A stretch of DNA of 64,000 bases from Candidatus Sphingomonas phytovorans (GTDB lineage: Bacteria; Pseudomonadota; Alphaproteobacteria; Sphingomonadales; Sphingomonadaceae), in assembly GCA_029202385.1 (NCBI GenBank), contig CP119314.1, positions 5,073,001 through 5,137,000 on the forward strand, written 5' to 3'. Positions 46,845-57,367 of this stretch are shown piece by piece; positions within the stretch are counted from its first letter, which is position 1, and every line of letters begins with the position of its first letter. The notes under the pieces were generated by a model that was given only the letters and a program-made list of their open reading frames with translations, did no database searches and had not been told where the DNA came from. The translations under genes and the position numbers were made by a program.

Positions 46845-46871
46845 GTCAGTCCGTTACCGCTTCCCTTCTTC

Positions 46872-46961
46872 CGTCATGCCGGACTTGTTCCGGCATCCAC
46901 TCATCCACCAGCGCTCAGGTCTGTTGCCCGGTGGACCCTGGAACAAGTCCGGGGTGACGGA
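46872..46961. repeat. Alphaproteobacterial palindromic repeat inside the atp operon
   Basis: Arm 46872-46901 (CCGTCATGCCGGACTTGTTC onward) and arm 46932-46961 (ending GAACAAGTCCGGGGTGACGG) are near-perfect reverse complements (about 27 of 30 positions) around a 30-base loop. I recognise this as a widespread sphingomonad/alphaproteobacterial repeat. It lies in the gap between atpA and atpG. Confidence 0.85.
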
Positions 46962-46976
46962 TATGTGTGTCCGTTA

Positions 46977-49063
<2,087 letters not shown>

Positions 49064-49155
49064 GCGATCGAAATCCTCGTTTGAAACTGTTTGCGACCCA
49101 TACGAAAAGGGAGGCCGGAATCGGCCCCCCTGATGGGTCGCCGCGCGGTTAGCAT

Positions 49156-49178
49156 CGGGTTGCACGGGATGCAACCCG
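49156..49178. repeat. 9-bp hairpin upstream of atpH
   Basis: CGGGTTGCA (49156-49164), loop CGGGA, TGCAACCCG (49170-49178). It lies between the stop of the cysteine-rich gene at 49214 and atpH. Without a T run it may act as a terminator of the upstream gene or as a 5' leader structure of the atp operon. Confidence 0.5.
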
Positions 49179-49213
49179 AGTCCGTCGAGCGGGCCTGAAT
49201 GGCGACTTCCGGA

Positions 49214-49708
49214 TTACAGGCAGGATGACCATGGGGAACTTCCGCCGATCGGTCGTCCAAGCGAGATATCTTCAGCCATTTTGAGTGTAGCTGCGCTGAC
49301 GCGGCCTGCGGGGCCATCAAGGTCCTTTTCCATTGCTTCTTCGACCTTGTCCGCTTCTGCCCTTGTGCACAGCGTCACGATTTTCCCGTTCGGACCGGCG
49401 GCACGATAGTGCGTGATCACCTCATAGTCGGCGTCGCCTTCCTTCCAGAAGCGATAGCCCGGGGATACGAAGCCGCAGAACGTCTTGTTGCCGGCCGTAC
49501 TCTTTGCATGTTTTGGCGCGATCGCCTTTTCGAACGCTGACCAGCATGCCTGCTTACCGTTCGAGCCCGCGCGTCGTTCGCATAAACAGGATGCAACCGC
49601 CTGTTTACGAAGTGCCCTGCGCTCGAACCAGCCTGCGGTCCCGTACCAGATAATGGCCGTCACGAGGACAATAGCCATCAGAGCGCCCCAGATCAGGACT
49701 TTCCGCAT
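49214..49708 (-). CDS. Membrane-anchored cysteine-rich protein (paralogue A)
   Basis: A 164-residue protein starting at 49708 (MRKVLIWGALMAIVLVTAII then WYGTAG), one N-terminal membrane anchor or uncleaved signal. The rest contains CLCERRAGSNGKQACWSAFE, a Cys-rich helix, then CGFVSPGYRFWKEG and VTLCTRAEADKVEEAME. Its pattern (CLCERRxGxxGK, C-W, FExAxA, HAxxT, LCT, EA, EAM) recurs in the gene at 51667, so they are paralogues. No known family is recognised. Confidence 0.7.
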   Translation of the reverse strand: MRKVLIWGALMAIVLVTAIIWYGTAGWFERRALRKQAVASCLCERRAGSNGKQACWSAFEKAIAPKHAKSTAGNKTFCGFVSPGYRFWKEGDADYEVITHYRAAGPNGKIVTLCTRAEADKVEEAMEKDLDGPAGRVSAATLKMAEDISLGRPIGGSSPWSSCL

Positions 49709-49884
49709 TTTGACGTTTTCCCCCGTCCGCAGGCCATCGCTGCAGCGTATGGATTGTGCAGATGGGTAGAGGCGTGCGCAAGCCGGGCTCGCAGCCACGT
49801 TCCGCCGATGTTTCTTTTCCGATTTCATATAACCGTAACAATCGGTTAACCACGCGTTTGCGTCTTGGTCCTCATAGCCCGGCC

Positions 49885-51654
49885 ATGCCTCGCCCAGATA
49901 TCGCCGCCGCCCTTTCGGCCTTTAAACACCGCATCGCGCGGCGAGGACCGGGTGGTGGCAGCATCCGCTCCCAGCTTCGCCGTATCGTCTGGAGCCTGCT
50001 CGGCATCCAGGCGCTGCTCGCCGTCGCGCTGATCGGCACGACGCTCAGCACCAGTCACGGCGTTCGCTCGCTGGTGCTCGACCGGCTCTATCCGATCGGC
50101 GAGCTTCAACGGGTTAACGACAGCTATATCACTGCCCTGCTCACCGCGCAGAAAGTGCAGAGCGGCAATCTCTCGCCGGAAAGCGCGATCAGCGTGATCG
50201 AGGCTGCGCGCGCCACCATTCGAACGAGTTGGCAGTCCTTCGCCAGCCACGCGCCCGATCAACGGCGCAGTATCGCCATCGCGCAGGTTTCCGATGCACG
50301 CCGCGGCGCCGATGCGGCGATCGAGCGGTTGCTGGATCTGCTGCGCGGCCGTCACCTCGATCAGCTCGATTTCTTCGTCAGCGGCGCGCTCTATGCGGCG
50401 ATCGATCCGCTGACCGTCGCCAGCAACGGCCTGGTCGACGATCTGCGCACTGATGCCGCGCGCGAGCGGGCGACGCTCGAACGGGGGTTCGCGACGGCGT
50501 ATCTCATGGTCGCCTTCGTGACGTTGCTCGCCGCGCTGATCGGCTGGTGGGGCATGCGCATGCTGACTCTTAGGATCGAGCAGCCGCTCGCGCGGATCGC
50601 GGTGGCGACCAGCGATATCACGCTGGAGCGCGACGATACGCCGATCCCCGGCCTCGACCGCGCTGACGAGATTGGCGAGATTGCCCGCGCGCTGGCCTTT
50701 GCGCGCACGCGATCCGGCGATGCGCGGCGCCTGAGCGAGGAATCGCACCGCGCCAATGAAGCGCTCCACCGCCGCCAGGTTGCCGAACATGAGGCGCGTG
50801 CGAAACGCGCGGCCGATCTCGATGCGCTGTTCGCGGTGTTCGAGCGCGAGGCGAGCCTGGTCGTCCATGAACTCATCTCGGCTGGCCCCGCCTTGCGTGA
50901 GACGGCGAACGCGATGTCCGACGAGGCGGGAACGACCGAGCATCACGCGCTCGCGACCGCCGCGTTGGCAGAACAGAGCGCGTCGAGCGCACGCACCATT
51001 GCTCAGTCGGGCGCGGCACTGGCGGAGGCGATCGAGCGAATCAGCGACGAGGCGCATGAATCGAAGACCGGCGCTGCCCATGTCCGGGCGCGCACCCTCG
51101 AAGGCCGGGCGCATGCCGAATCGCTTGGCGTGCTGGTCGGCGAGATCGCCGGGGTGCTCGACCTGATCTCCGCCGTTGCCGGACAGACCAACCTGCTCGC
51201 GCTGAATGCGACGATCGAGGCGGCGCGCGCTGGCGACGCCGGGCGTGGCTTTGCCGTGGTCGCCGACGAGGTGAAGGGCCTCGCGCGCCAGACCCAGGCC
51301 GCTGCGGGCCGGATTGAATCCCGTCTCGCCGCGGTTTCGCACGCGAGCGATACCGTGCTTGAGACGATCCAGTCAGTCGATTCGCTCGCGGCGGATCTCG
51401 ATCGCTCCGCCGCCAATGTCGCCGGCGCGGTGGAGCAGCAGCGCGACATGACTCGTCGTATCGCAGCCGCCATCGCCGAGGTAGAGGGCGGCACGGCCGA
51501 CGCGGCGACCAACATGCAGCTTTTGTACGAGCGCGCCGAACGCTCGCGCCGCGGCGCCGAGAATGTGGCGCGCACGGCGGAGGCAGTCGCCGGCGGCGTC
51601 GAAACGCTGCGCACCCGGATCAATCGCCTGATGGACGACGTTCGGGTGGCGTAA
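49885..51654 (+). CDS. Methyl-accepting chemotaxis protein
   Basis: A 589-residue chemoreceptor starting at 49885 ([20 protein letters not shown]). Two transmembrane helices ([40 protein letters not shown]) enclose a four-helix periplasmic sensor of about 160 residues. A HAMP ([20 protein letters not shown]) leads to the signalling domain, whose hairpin tip reads [20 protein letters not shown], then [16 protein letters not shown]. No cheA, cheW or cheY is in the window, so it would work with a chemotaxis cluster elsewhere. Confidence 0.93.
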   Translation: MPRPDIAAALSAFKHRIARRGPGGGSIRSQLRRIVWSLLGIQALLAVALIGTTLSTSHGVRSLVLDRLYPIGELQRVNDSYITALLTAQKVQSGNLSPESAISVIEAARATIRTSWQSFASHAPDQRRSIAIAQVSDARRGADAAIERLLDLLRGRHLDQLDFFVSGALYAAIDPLTVASNGLVDDLRTDAARERATLERGFATAYLMVAFVTLLAALIGWWGMRMLTLRIEQPLARIAVATSDITLERDDTPIPGLDRADEIGEIARALAFARTRSGDARRLSEESHRANEALHRRQVAEHEARAKRAADLDALFAVFEREASLVVHELISAGPALRETANAMSDEAGTTEHHALATAALAEQSASSARTIAQSGAALAEAIERISDEAHESKTGAAHVRARTLEGRAHAESLGVLVGEIAGVLDLISAVAGQTNLLALNATIEAARAGDAGRGFAVVADEVKGLARQTQAAAGRIESRLAAVSHASDTVLETIQSVDSLAADLDRSAANVAGAVEQQRDMTRRIAAAIAEVEGGTADAATNMQLLYERAERSRRGAENVARTAEAVAGGVETLRTRINRLMDDVRVA

Positions 51655-51666
51655 TTGGCCGGGGCG

Positions 51667-52188
51667 TTATCCGCAGGTCGGCTTGCCGGGAACGGCAGTG
51701 AATTGCTGGCCACTGACCATTGCACGCGCGAGCTTTTCTGCGTCCTTCACCGCAGCCTCGGACCTTTTGCTCCAGGCATTGTTCATTGCGTGTTCGAAGG
51801 TTCTGGCTTCGGAAACGGTGCAGAGGGTCATCTGCGTGCTTGTCCCGACAGTGTAATATCGCAAGATGACCGAATGCTGGCCCTGGTTATCCGACCATTC
51901 CCGCGATTCGGTGGAAATGGGCGCGCACAGGGAGGCTCCTGTTTCTTCGGCGTGCCTTGCTGCCATCGCGTTTTCGAAGCTGGTCCAACATGTCCCTTTT
52001 CCCGCCGCTCCGCGTCGGCGCTCGCACAGGCACGCCGTTTCCGCATCGCGCTGCAACTTCGCTGTCTCCGACGCGATTCCCGAGGCAGTTCGCCGAGCGG
52101 TGGCTTCCCGGCTTTCGCAGCCGCCTGACGCCGCCAACCCGAGTGCGGTGAGAGTCAGGGCAGCGATCTTCAATCTCCGCGAATGCAT
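51667..52188 (-). CDS. Exported cysteine-rich protein (paralogue B), lipoprotein-like
   Basis: A 173-residue protein starting at 52188 (MHSRRLKIAALTLTALGLAA then SGGCES), a signal peptide with an imperfect lipobox SGGC. The mature part has CLCERRRGAAGKGTCWTSFE, ASLCAPISTESREWSD, MTLCTVSEARTFEHAM, aligning along its length to the gene at 49214. Six or more cysteines are conserved. It probably lies in the periplasm, or is anchored to a membrane. Confidence 0.7.
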   Translation of the reverse strand: MHSRRLKIAALTLTALGLAASGGCESREATARRTASGIASETAKLQRDAETACLCERRRGAAGKGTCWTSFENAMAARHAEETGASLCAPISTESREWSDNQGQHSVILRYYTVGTSTQMTLCTVSEARTFEHAMNNAWSKRSEAAVKDAEKLARAMVSGQQFTAVPGKPTCG

Positions 52189-52398
52189 GATAATGGGCCC
52201 CCCGGGGAGGTTGATGATGAACGTGAGACGTCCGCTGATCAAGTGCATGGCGTGGATTGGGTCCGTGGATCGCCTTACCTTCCATGGTAAGATGGCATTC
52301 CTGCCGACGCCTGGCGAGGATGATGGGATGGAACTGGCCCAGCAAAATATCAGTGTCGCCAATCAGGCATCGTTCACACCTTTTCGAGCGAGCGGCCG

Positions 52399-53202
52399 TT
52401 GATCTCTGTTGGCAAGATCGCCCTCTGGGTCGGCGGTGTGGCACTCCTTGTCTATCTGGTGCTGCTCGCGCTGCTCTTCTGGTTCCAGCGCGACTTCTTC
52501 TATCCAGCGCCGAAGACGGTCGTTGCTGGGCCCGGGGCTGGATATGAGGATGTTCGGATCAGGACGGCCGACGGCCTGACGCTGCGCGCCTTTTATCGCC
52601 CCGCCCGGGCCGGCTTGCCGACCTTGCTCTTCTTTCATGGCAATGGCAGCGATCTCGAAGCGAGCGTCCATGCGACGCGCGCGCTCTCCGCCCGCGGCTA
52701 TGGCGTGATGCTGCCCGAATATCGCGGCTATGGCGGCAATCCCGGGGCACCGGACGAGCAGGGCCTGTATCGCGACGGAGAGGCCGCGATGGCATGGCTC
52801 GCCGCGAAAGAGGTACCGCAGGGCCGGGTCGTCGCCGTCGGCAATTCGCTTGGCTCTGGCGTCGCGACCGAAATGGCGTCGCGCCACCGGCTGGCCGGAC
52901 TGGTGCTGATTTCCGGGTTCGCGAGCCTGGACCGGGTTGCGCAGGAACATTTCCCCGTCTTTCCCGCCCGATTGCTGGTGCGCGATCGGTACGACAATCT
53001 CGCGAAGCTTCCCGCCGTCACCTGCCCGATCCTGCTGCTGCACGGCACGGCGGATGACGTGGTTTCAGTCGCCAACAGCCAGGCGCTGGCCAGGGCGCAG
53101 CCCGCGGCCAGGCTCCAGCTTGTCCCCGGGGCGGGACATGAGCTTGCTTTCCTTGCCACGTCGCAATCGAAGATACTGGAGTGGCTCAGCTCGGGTGCCT
53201 GA
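52399..53202 (+). CDS. Membrane-anchored alpha/beta hydrolase (BEM46-like)
   Basis: A 267-residue hydrolase. It starts at TTG and has one N-terminal transmembrane helix (KIALWVGGVALLVYLVLLAL). The hydrolase core reads LLFFHGNGSDLEASV (oxyanion), then VVAVGNSLGSGVATEMASRH with the Ser in GNSLG, an Asp in LLHGTADDVVSVANS and a His in VPGAGHELAFL. This is the ABHD13/BEM46 type, mostly acyl-thioesterase- or lipase-like. The substrate is unknown. Confidence 0.85.
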   Translation: MISVGKIALWVGGVALLVYLVLLALLFWFQRDFFYPAPKTVVAGPGAGYEDVRIRTADGLTLRAFYRPARAGLPTLLFFHGNGSDLEASVHATRALSARGYGVMLPEYRGYGGNPGAPDEQGLYRDGEAAMAWLAAKEVPQGRVVAVGNSLGSGVATEMASRHRLAGLVLISGFASLDRVAQEHFPVFPARLLVRDRYDNLAKLPAVTCPILLLHGTADDVVSVANSQALARAQPAARLQLVPGAGHELAFLATSQSKILEWLSSGA

Positions 53203-53271
53203 AGAAGGCGCCTTCGTTTTGACCGCAAGCCTCGGGATGTAGCGGCCGGCCGCGGCGCCTATATCGCCATC

Positions 53272-54309
53272 ATGACACAGCAACTCGCCATCGACGCCGA
53301 TACCGCCTGGTCCGCTTTCGAGCGCCGCGACCGGGCTTATGACGGGCGTTTCGTCGGTGCGGTCACCTCGACCGGCATCTATTGCAAGCCGAGCTGCCCG
53401 GCGCGGCACCCGAAGCGGGAGAATGTCTTGTTCTACCGCGACGGCGCCGAGGCGCGGGCGGCAGGATTCCGTGCCTGCCTGCGCTGCAAGCCCGACGAGG
53501 TCGGCCGTGACCGCATCGCGGTGGCCGAGGCTGTCGCGCTGATCGAGGCGGACGAGGATGGCATGGGGCTCGAGGAACTCGCTGCCCGGGTCGGCTATGC
53601 CCCGCATCATTTCCACCGCCTGTTCAAGCGCGCGACCGGCGTGACGCCCGCCGCTTATGCCCGCGGCCTGAAGGCCCAGCGCGCGGCCAGGGCATTGATC
53701 GAGGAAGATACCGTCACCCAGGCGATCTACGAAGCGGGCTATTCGGCCCCCAGCCGCTTCTATGAAGGCGGAGCGAGACGGCTTGGCATGACGCCGAGCG
53801 CGTGGCGCAAGGGCGGGGCGGGCATGACGATCCGCTGGACCGTCGCCGACACCAGCCTCGGCCCGATGCTGGTCGCGGCGACCGACAAGGGGTTGTGCCG
53901 CGTGTCGTTCGACGAAGGCGAGGAGGCGCTGAAGCTGCGTTTTCCCAAGGCCGAGATCGTACCCGGCGGCGCTGCACTCGCCGACCTTGCTGCCCGGGTG
54001 GTGGCAAGCGTCGAATCCCCGGAGCGTCATCACGATCTGCCGCTCGACGTGCAGGGTACGGCTTTCCAGGAAGCAGTGTGGCAGGCACTTCGCGCCATCC
54101 CGGCGGGCGAGACGCGCAGCTACAGCGAGCTTGCCGCGATCGCCGGTAGCCCCGGCGCGGTGCGGGCGGCGGGCACCGCGTGCGGCCAGAACCAGGTGGC
54201 GGTGGTCATTCCCTGTCACCGCGCCCAGCGCAGCGACGGCACGCTCGGCGGCTATGCCTATGGGCTCGATCGCAAGGTCGTTCTGCTCAAGCGCGAGGGC
54301 GTGGCGTGA
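53272..54309 (+). CDS. ada: Ada: methylphosphotriester-DNA/O6-methylguanine-DNA methyltransferase and regulator
   Basis: A 345-residue three-part repair protein. The N-terminal zinc domain holds the four cysteines (TSTGIYCKPSCPARHPKREN, RACLRCKPDE) that take methyl from phosphotriesters. The middle AraC HTH reads GLEELAARVGYAPHHFHRLF. The C-terminal methyltransferase has VAVVIPCHRAQRSDGTLGGY with the PCHR active Cys and the DNA-reading helix AVRAAGTACGQN. After self-methylation Ada activates its own and other repair genes; no alkB is next to it. Its last four bases overlap the next gene. Confidence 0.97.
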   Translation: MTQQLAIDADTAWSAFERRDRAYDGRFVGAVTSTGIYCKPSCPARHPKRENVLFYRDGAEARAAGFRACLRCKPDEVGRDRIAVAEAVALIEADEDGMGLEELAARVGYAPHHFHRLFKRATGVTPAAYARGLKAQRAARALIEEDTVTQAIYEAGYSAPSRFYEGGARRLGMTPSAWRKGGAGMTIRWTVADTSLGPMLVAATDKGLCRVSFDEGEEALKLRFPKAEIVPGGAALADLAARVVASVESPERHHDLPLDVQGTAFQEAVWQALRAIPAGETRSYSELAAIAGSPGAVRAAGTACGQNQVAVVIPCHRAQRSDGTLGGYAYGLDRKVVLLKREGVA

Positions 54310-54776
54310 GCGGCTTCGCCATTACCGGCCTTGATCCGGCGCCGTTCGTGCCGCTTTACGGCTTCGACGATGCCGCGCTGGCCGGCCTCGGCGTGGTCCG
54401 CATGGCCGTCACCAGGAAGCCGGGCTTTCCCTGCCGCATCTCGCTCGAGGATGCAGCGCCGGGGGAGCATGTGCTGCTGCTCAACTACGAGCACCTCCCG
54501 GTCGACTCCCCCTATCGCCAGCGTCACGCCATCTTCGTGCGCGAGGGGATGACCGTAGCGGCGCGGTTCGAGAATGAGGTGCCCGAACAGCTCGCGACCC
54601 GGACATTGTCGGTCCGCGCCTATGATGCGGGGGGCATGATGACCGCTGCGGACCTCACCGAGGGTCGCGACCTGGGCGTTCTGATCGACCGTTTCTTTGC
54701 CGATCCGGCGGTGGCGTACCTGCACGCGCACAATGCGAAGCCCGGATGTTTCGCGGCAAGGATCGACCGCGCCTGA
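54306..54776 (+). CDS. DUF1203 family protein
   Basis: A 156-residue soluble protein. The GTG at 54306 overlaps the ada stop (GTGA), so translation is likely coupled. The family core is CRISLEDAAPGEHVLLLNYE, then SPYRQRHAIFVREG and LSVRAYDAGGMMTAADLTEG, ending in YLHAHNAKPGCFAARIDRA. DUF1203 is uncharacterised. Its coupling to ada raises the possibility of a role in alkylation response. Confidence 0.85.
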   Translation: MSGFAITGLDPAPFVPLYGFDDAALAGLGVVRMAVTRKPGFPCRISLEDAAPGEHVLLLNYEHLPVDSPYRQRHAIFVREGMTVAARFENEVPEQLATRTLSVRAYDAGGMMTAADLTEGRDLGVLIDRFFADPAVAYLHAHNAKPGCFAARIDRA

Positions 54777-54831
54777 TTTTGCGTCGTCCGATGATGCCCG
54801 CTAGGCTCCCCGGGTAATCGAGGGGGTTTCC

Positions 54832-55713
54832 ATGAATCCGATCAAGCCCGTCACGCCGCCGAACAGTCTGGTGTGGCGCGTCGTCCATTTTCCCCTGGTG
54901 CTGCTGACGATCGGCATCGCCTTCATGATGGGCGCGGGGATGACGGCGACGCTGGTCAGCCGCGCCATTCCGCATGCCCATAATGACATGTTGGCGGTGT
55001 TGGTCGCGATCCTGGTCGCGGGCATCTTCGTCGCTTATTATTGCGCCTTCGTCCGCCTGGTCGAACGCCGGCCGTTCGTGGCTGAGTTCGCGCTTTCCGG
55101 TTGGGCGAAGGAGCTCGGCGCGGGCCTGCTCGGCGGGCTGCTGCTTTTCTCGGTCGTCATCGGCATCATCGCTGCGTTCGGCGGCTATCGGGTGATCGGT
55201 CAACATCCTGCGGCCGTGCTGCTGCCGGTGCTCGCCATCTCGATCACCTCGGGCGTGACCGAGGAGATCATGCTGCGCGGCATCTTCTTCCGGCTGGTCG
55301 AATCCTGGCTTGGGAGCTGGATCGCCCTGATCCTGTCCGCGGCGTTGTTTGGCGCGCTGCACCTCAAAAACCCCAATGCATCGCTGCTGGCCGGTTCGGC
55401 CATCGCGCTCGAGGCAGGGGTGATGCTTGCGGCGCTCTACATGGTGACGCGCCGGTTATGGGCTGCGATCGGGCTGCATGCGGCATGGAACCTGTCGCAG
55501 GGCGGGATCTACGGGATCGCGGTATCGGGCTTCCGGCAGGACGGCCTGCTCATCCCGCAGACCAGCGGTTCCGACCTGCTGACCGGCGGTTCCTTCGGCG
55601 CGGAGGCGTCGCTTCCGGCGGTCATCGTCTGCACTGCCTTCGGCGTCGCGCTGCTGGTCGTGGCCCATCGCCGCGACCGGTTCGTCAGGCCCTTCTGGTC
55701 GCGCGGGGCGTAA
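54832..55713 (+). CDS. CPBP-family intramembrane glutamic endopeptidase
   Basis: A 293-residue integral membrane protein with about eight hydrophobic helices. The CPBP/ABI (Rce1-like) motifs are present: SGVTEEIMLRGIFFRLVESW with the catalytic Glu pair and Arg, FGALHLKNPN with the His, and LWAAIGLHAAWNLSQG with the second His. In prokaryotes such proteins process peptides or bacteriocins, and in many cases have no known target. A G-rich site precedes the ATG. Confidence 0.88.
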   Translation: MNPIKPVTPPNSLVWRVVHFPLVLLTIGIAFMMGAGMTATLVSRAIPHAHNDMLAVLVAILVAGIFVAYYCAFVRLVERRPFVAEFALSGWAKELGAGLLGGLLLFSVVIGIIAAFGGYRVIGQHPAAVLLPVLAISITSGVTEEIMLRGIFFRLVESWLGSWIALILSAALFGALHLKNPNASLLAGSAIALEAGVMLAALYMVTRRLWAAIGLHAAWNLSQGGIYGIAVSGFRQDGLLIPQTSGSDLLTGGSFGAEASLPAVIVCTAFGVALLVVAHRRDRFVRPFWSRGA

Positions 55714-55716
55714 CGC

Positions 55717-57255
55717 TCAGCCAGCCGATTTGCAGGAATAGACGATCTTCTCGTTGGGATAGGGCGGCAACAGGGTGCGGATCGCACTCTGCTGGGTCGC
55801 CAGATTGGCGCGTCCCGCCTCGTCCGGCGTGCAGGTCTTGATCGTCACCTGAGTCCTGATGTTGCGCAGCGCCTCCATCTGCGCTGCCGTCAGGAAGTAG
55901 CGCTGGTTCGAATAGGTCCGCGTCGCCGGATCGAACTGAAGCACCGACACCGTCTGGTCCTCGGTCGGCACCAGTATCCGGTCCCATTTGCTGCCATTCT
56001 CGGCATATTGGGTACGCCCGTTCATGCAGCCTGCTGTGCCCCAGTCGATCGTCAGGTCCTCGATGGAGGAAGAGACGACCCGGCTGCGATCCGGCACCAC
56101 GGTGCACACCATCTTGCCCAGCGCCGCGGTCGAGGACACCGCCGGCGCCTGGGTCGGCGCGGTCTCGGGCGGAAGCGTCACCTCGCCGCTCGGCCGCAGG
56201 AAGAAGGTGACGGCCGCCGCGACCATCAGCACGCCCCCGGCCGAGGCTGCCCAGATCGCCTCGCGCCGCCGCCGGCGCACTTCGAGCAGTCCCCCGCCGC
56301 CGATCGCCAGCGCCCCGGCCACCAGCAGCACTGCGGCGAGCGCCATGATGTTCTCCCGGTTCCGCTCGGCCGCGATGCGTGCATTGTCCAGCGCCTGCGC
56401 GCGGGCGGCGGCGGCCGTTGCCGCGGCGTCGCGCTTTGCCGCCTCCGCCGCGGCGCTCGCCCGCGCATCGGCCTCGCTGTCCTGCTTCACCCGGTCGAGG
56501 ATGCTGGTGCAGGGCGTGCCGACGGCCGGATATTCCTGCTTCGCGTTGCGCAGGAAGGTCGCGAGCTCGGAATCGGCGATGGCGAAGCCGAAGCTGGCAT
56601 CGCCTTCCTCGCCCTTGGCGAAGGAGGAGTTCACCCCGATCACCCGCCCGCACGGATCGAGCAGCGGCCCGCCCGAATTGCCCCGCGCGATGTTGGCGGT
56701 GTGGAGCAGCACGTCGACGCCCGACATCGTCCGCCGCCCGGAGAATACGCCTTCGGACCTGATCGGCGACAGCGGATGGATATAGTCGACCGCCGAGCGC
56801 GCGGTCGCGAGATCGACATTGCCGGGATAGCCGAGCGCCGTGACCGGCGCGCCCTCGTCGACCGGCCCGGTATAGAGCGCGACCGTCGGCAGCCGCGTGC
56901 CGGTGAACTCGATCAGCGCCAGGTCGCGCGCCGCATCGATCGCGATGACCTTGCCCTCATAGCTCTTGGCGCCTTCGGACGGCACCACGCCGATGACGAC
57001 ATTGTCGGGATAGCGCTTGGCGAGGTCGACGACATGCGCGTTGGTCACGATCCGGTTGGGCGCCACGGCGAAGCCGCTGCCATGGCCGAATCCGACCACC
57101 TGGTCGTCGACCACCGCGACCGTGACGATGCGCACCACCCCGCGCCCGGTGGCGGATATGTCGTCGGCGCGGACCGGTGCGGCAAGCACGGTCAGGGCCA
57201 GAAGCACGCTCGCGAACAGGTAGCGGAAAGAGCGAAGAAGCGGGGCGATAGGCAT
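55717..57255 (-). CDS. Membrane trypsin-like serine protease (S1C/HtrA-like), unusual architecture
   Basis: A 512-residue protein starting at 57255 (MPIAPLLRSFRYLFASVLLA, a signal peptide). The trypsin-like domain has the triad His in RIVTNAHVVDLAKR, Asp in AIDAARDLALIEFTG and Ser in ANIARGNSGGPLLDPCGRV. No PDZ domain follows. Instead come an Ala-rich coiled coil (SEADARASAAAEAAKRDAAA), two transmembrane helices (ALAAVLLVAGALAIGGGG; ASAGGVLMVAAAVTFFL) and a C-terminal 150-residue domain with several cysteines. HtrA-type proteases normally carry PDZ domains, so this is a different regulatory layout. Confidence 0.85.
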   Translation of the reverse strand: MPIAPLLRSFRYLFASVLLALTVLAAPVRADDISATGRGVVRIVTVAVVDDQVVGFGHGSGFAVAPNRIVTNAHVVDLAKRYPDNVVIGVVPSEGAKSYEGKVIAIDAARDLALIEFTGTRLPTVALYTGPVDEGAPVTALGYPGNVDLATARSAVDYIHPLSPIRSEGVFSGRRTMSGVDVLLHTANIARGNSGGPLLDPCGRVIGVNSSFAKGEEGDASFGFAIADSELATFLRNAKQEYPAVGTPCTSILDRVKQDSEADARASAAAEAAKRDAAATAAAARAQALDNARIAAERNRENIMALAAVLLVAGALAIGGGGLLEVRRRRREAIWAASAGGVLMVAAAVTFFLRPSGEVTLPPETAPTQAPAVSSTAALGKMVCTVVPDRSRVVSSSIEDLTIDWGTAGCMNGRTQYAENGSKWDRILVPTEDQTVSVLQFDPATRTYSNQRYFLTAAQMEALRNIRTQVTIKTCTPDEAGRANLATQQSAIRTLLPPYPNEKIVYSCKSAG

Positions 57256-57367
57256 GCCCGGATTCTGACAGGAAGACCGCGCGGAAGACAGAGAGAATAT
57301 GCGCCGGAGCGACGCTATCCGCAAAAACCGACCCTCGGCCGACCCACCGGGCAGCGCCGGTCACCGG

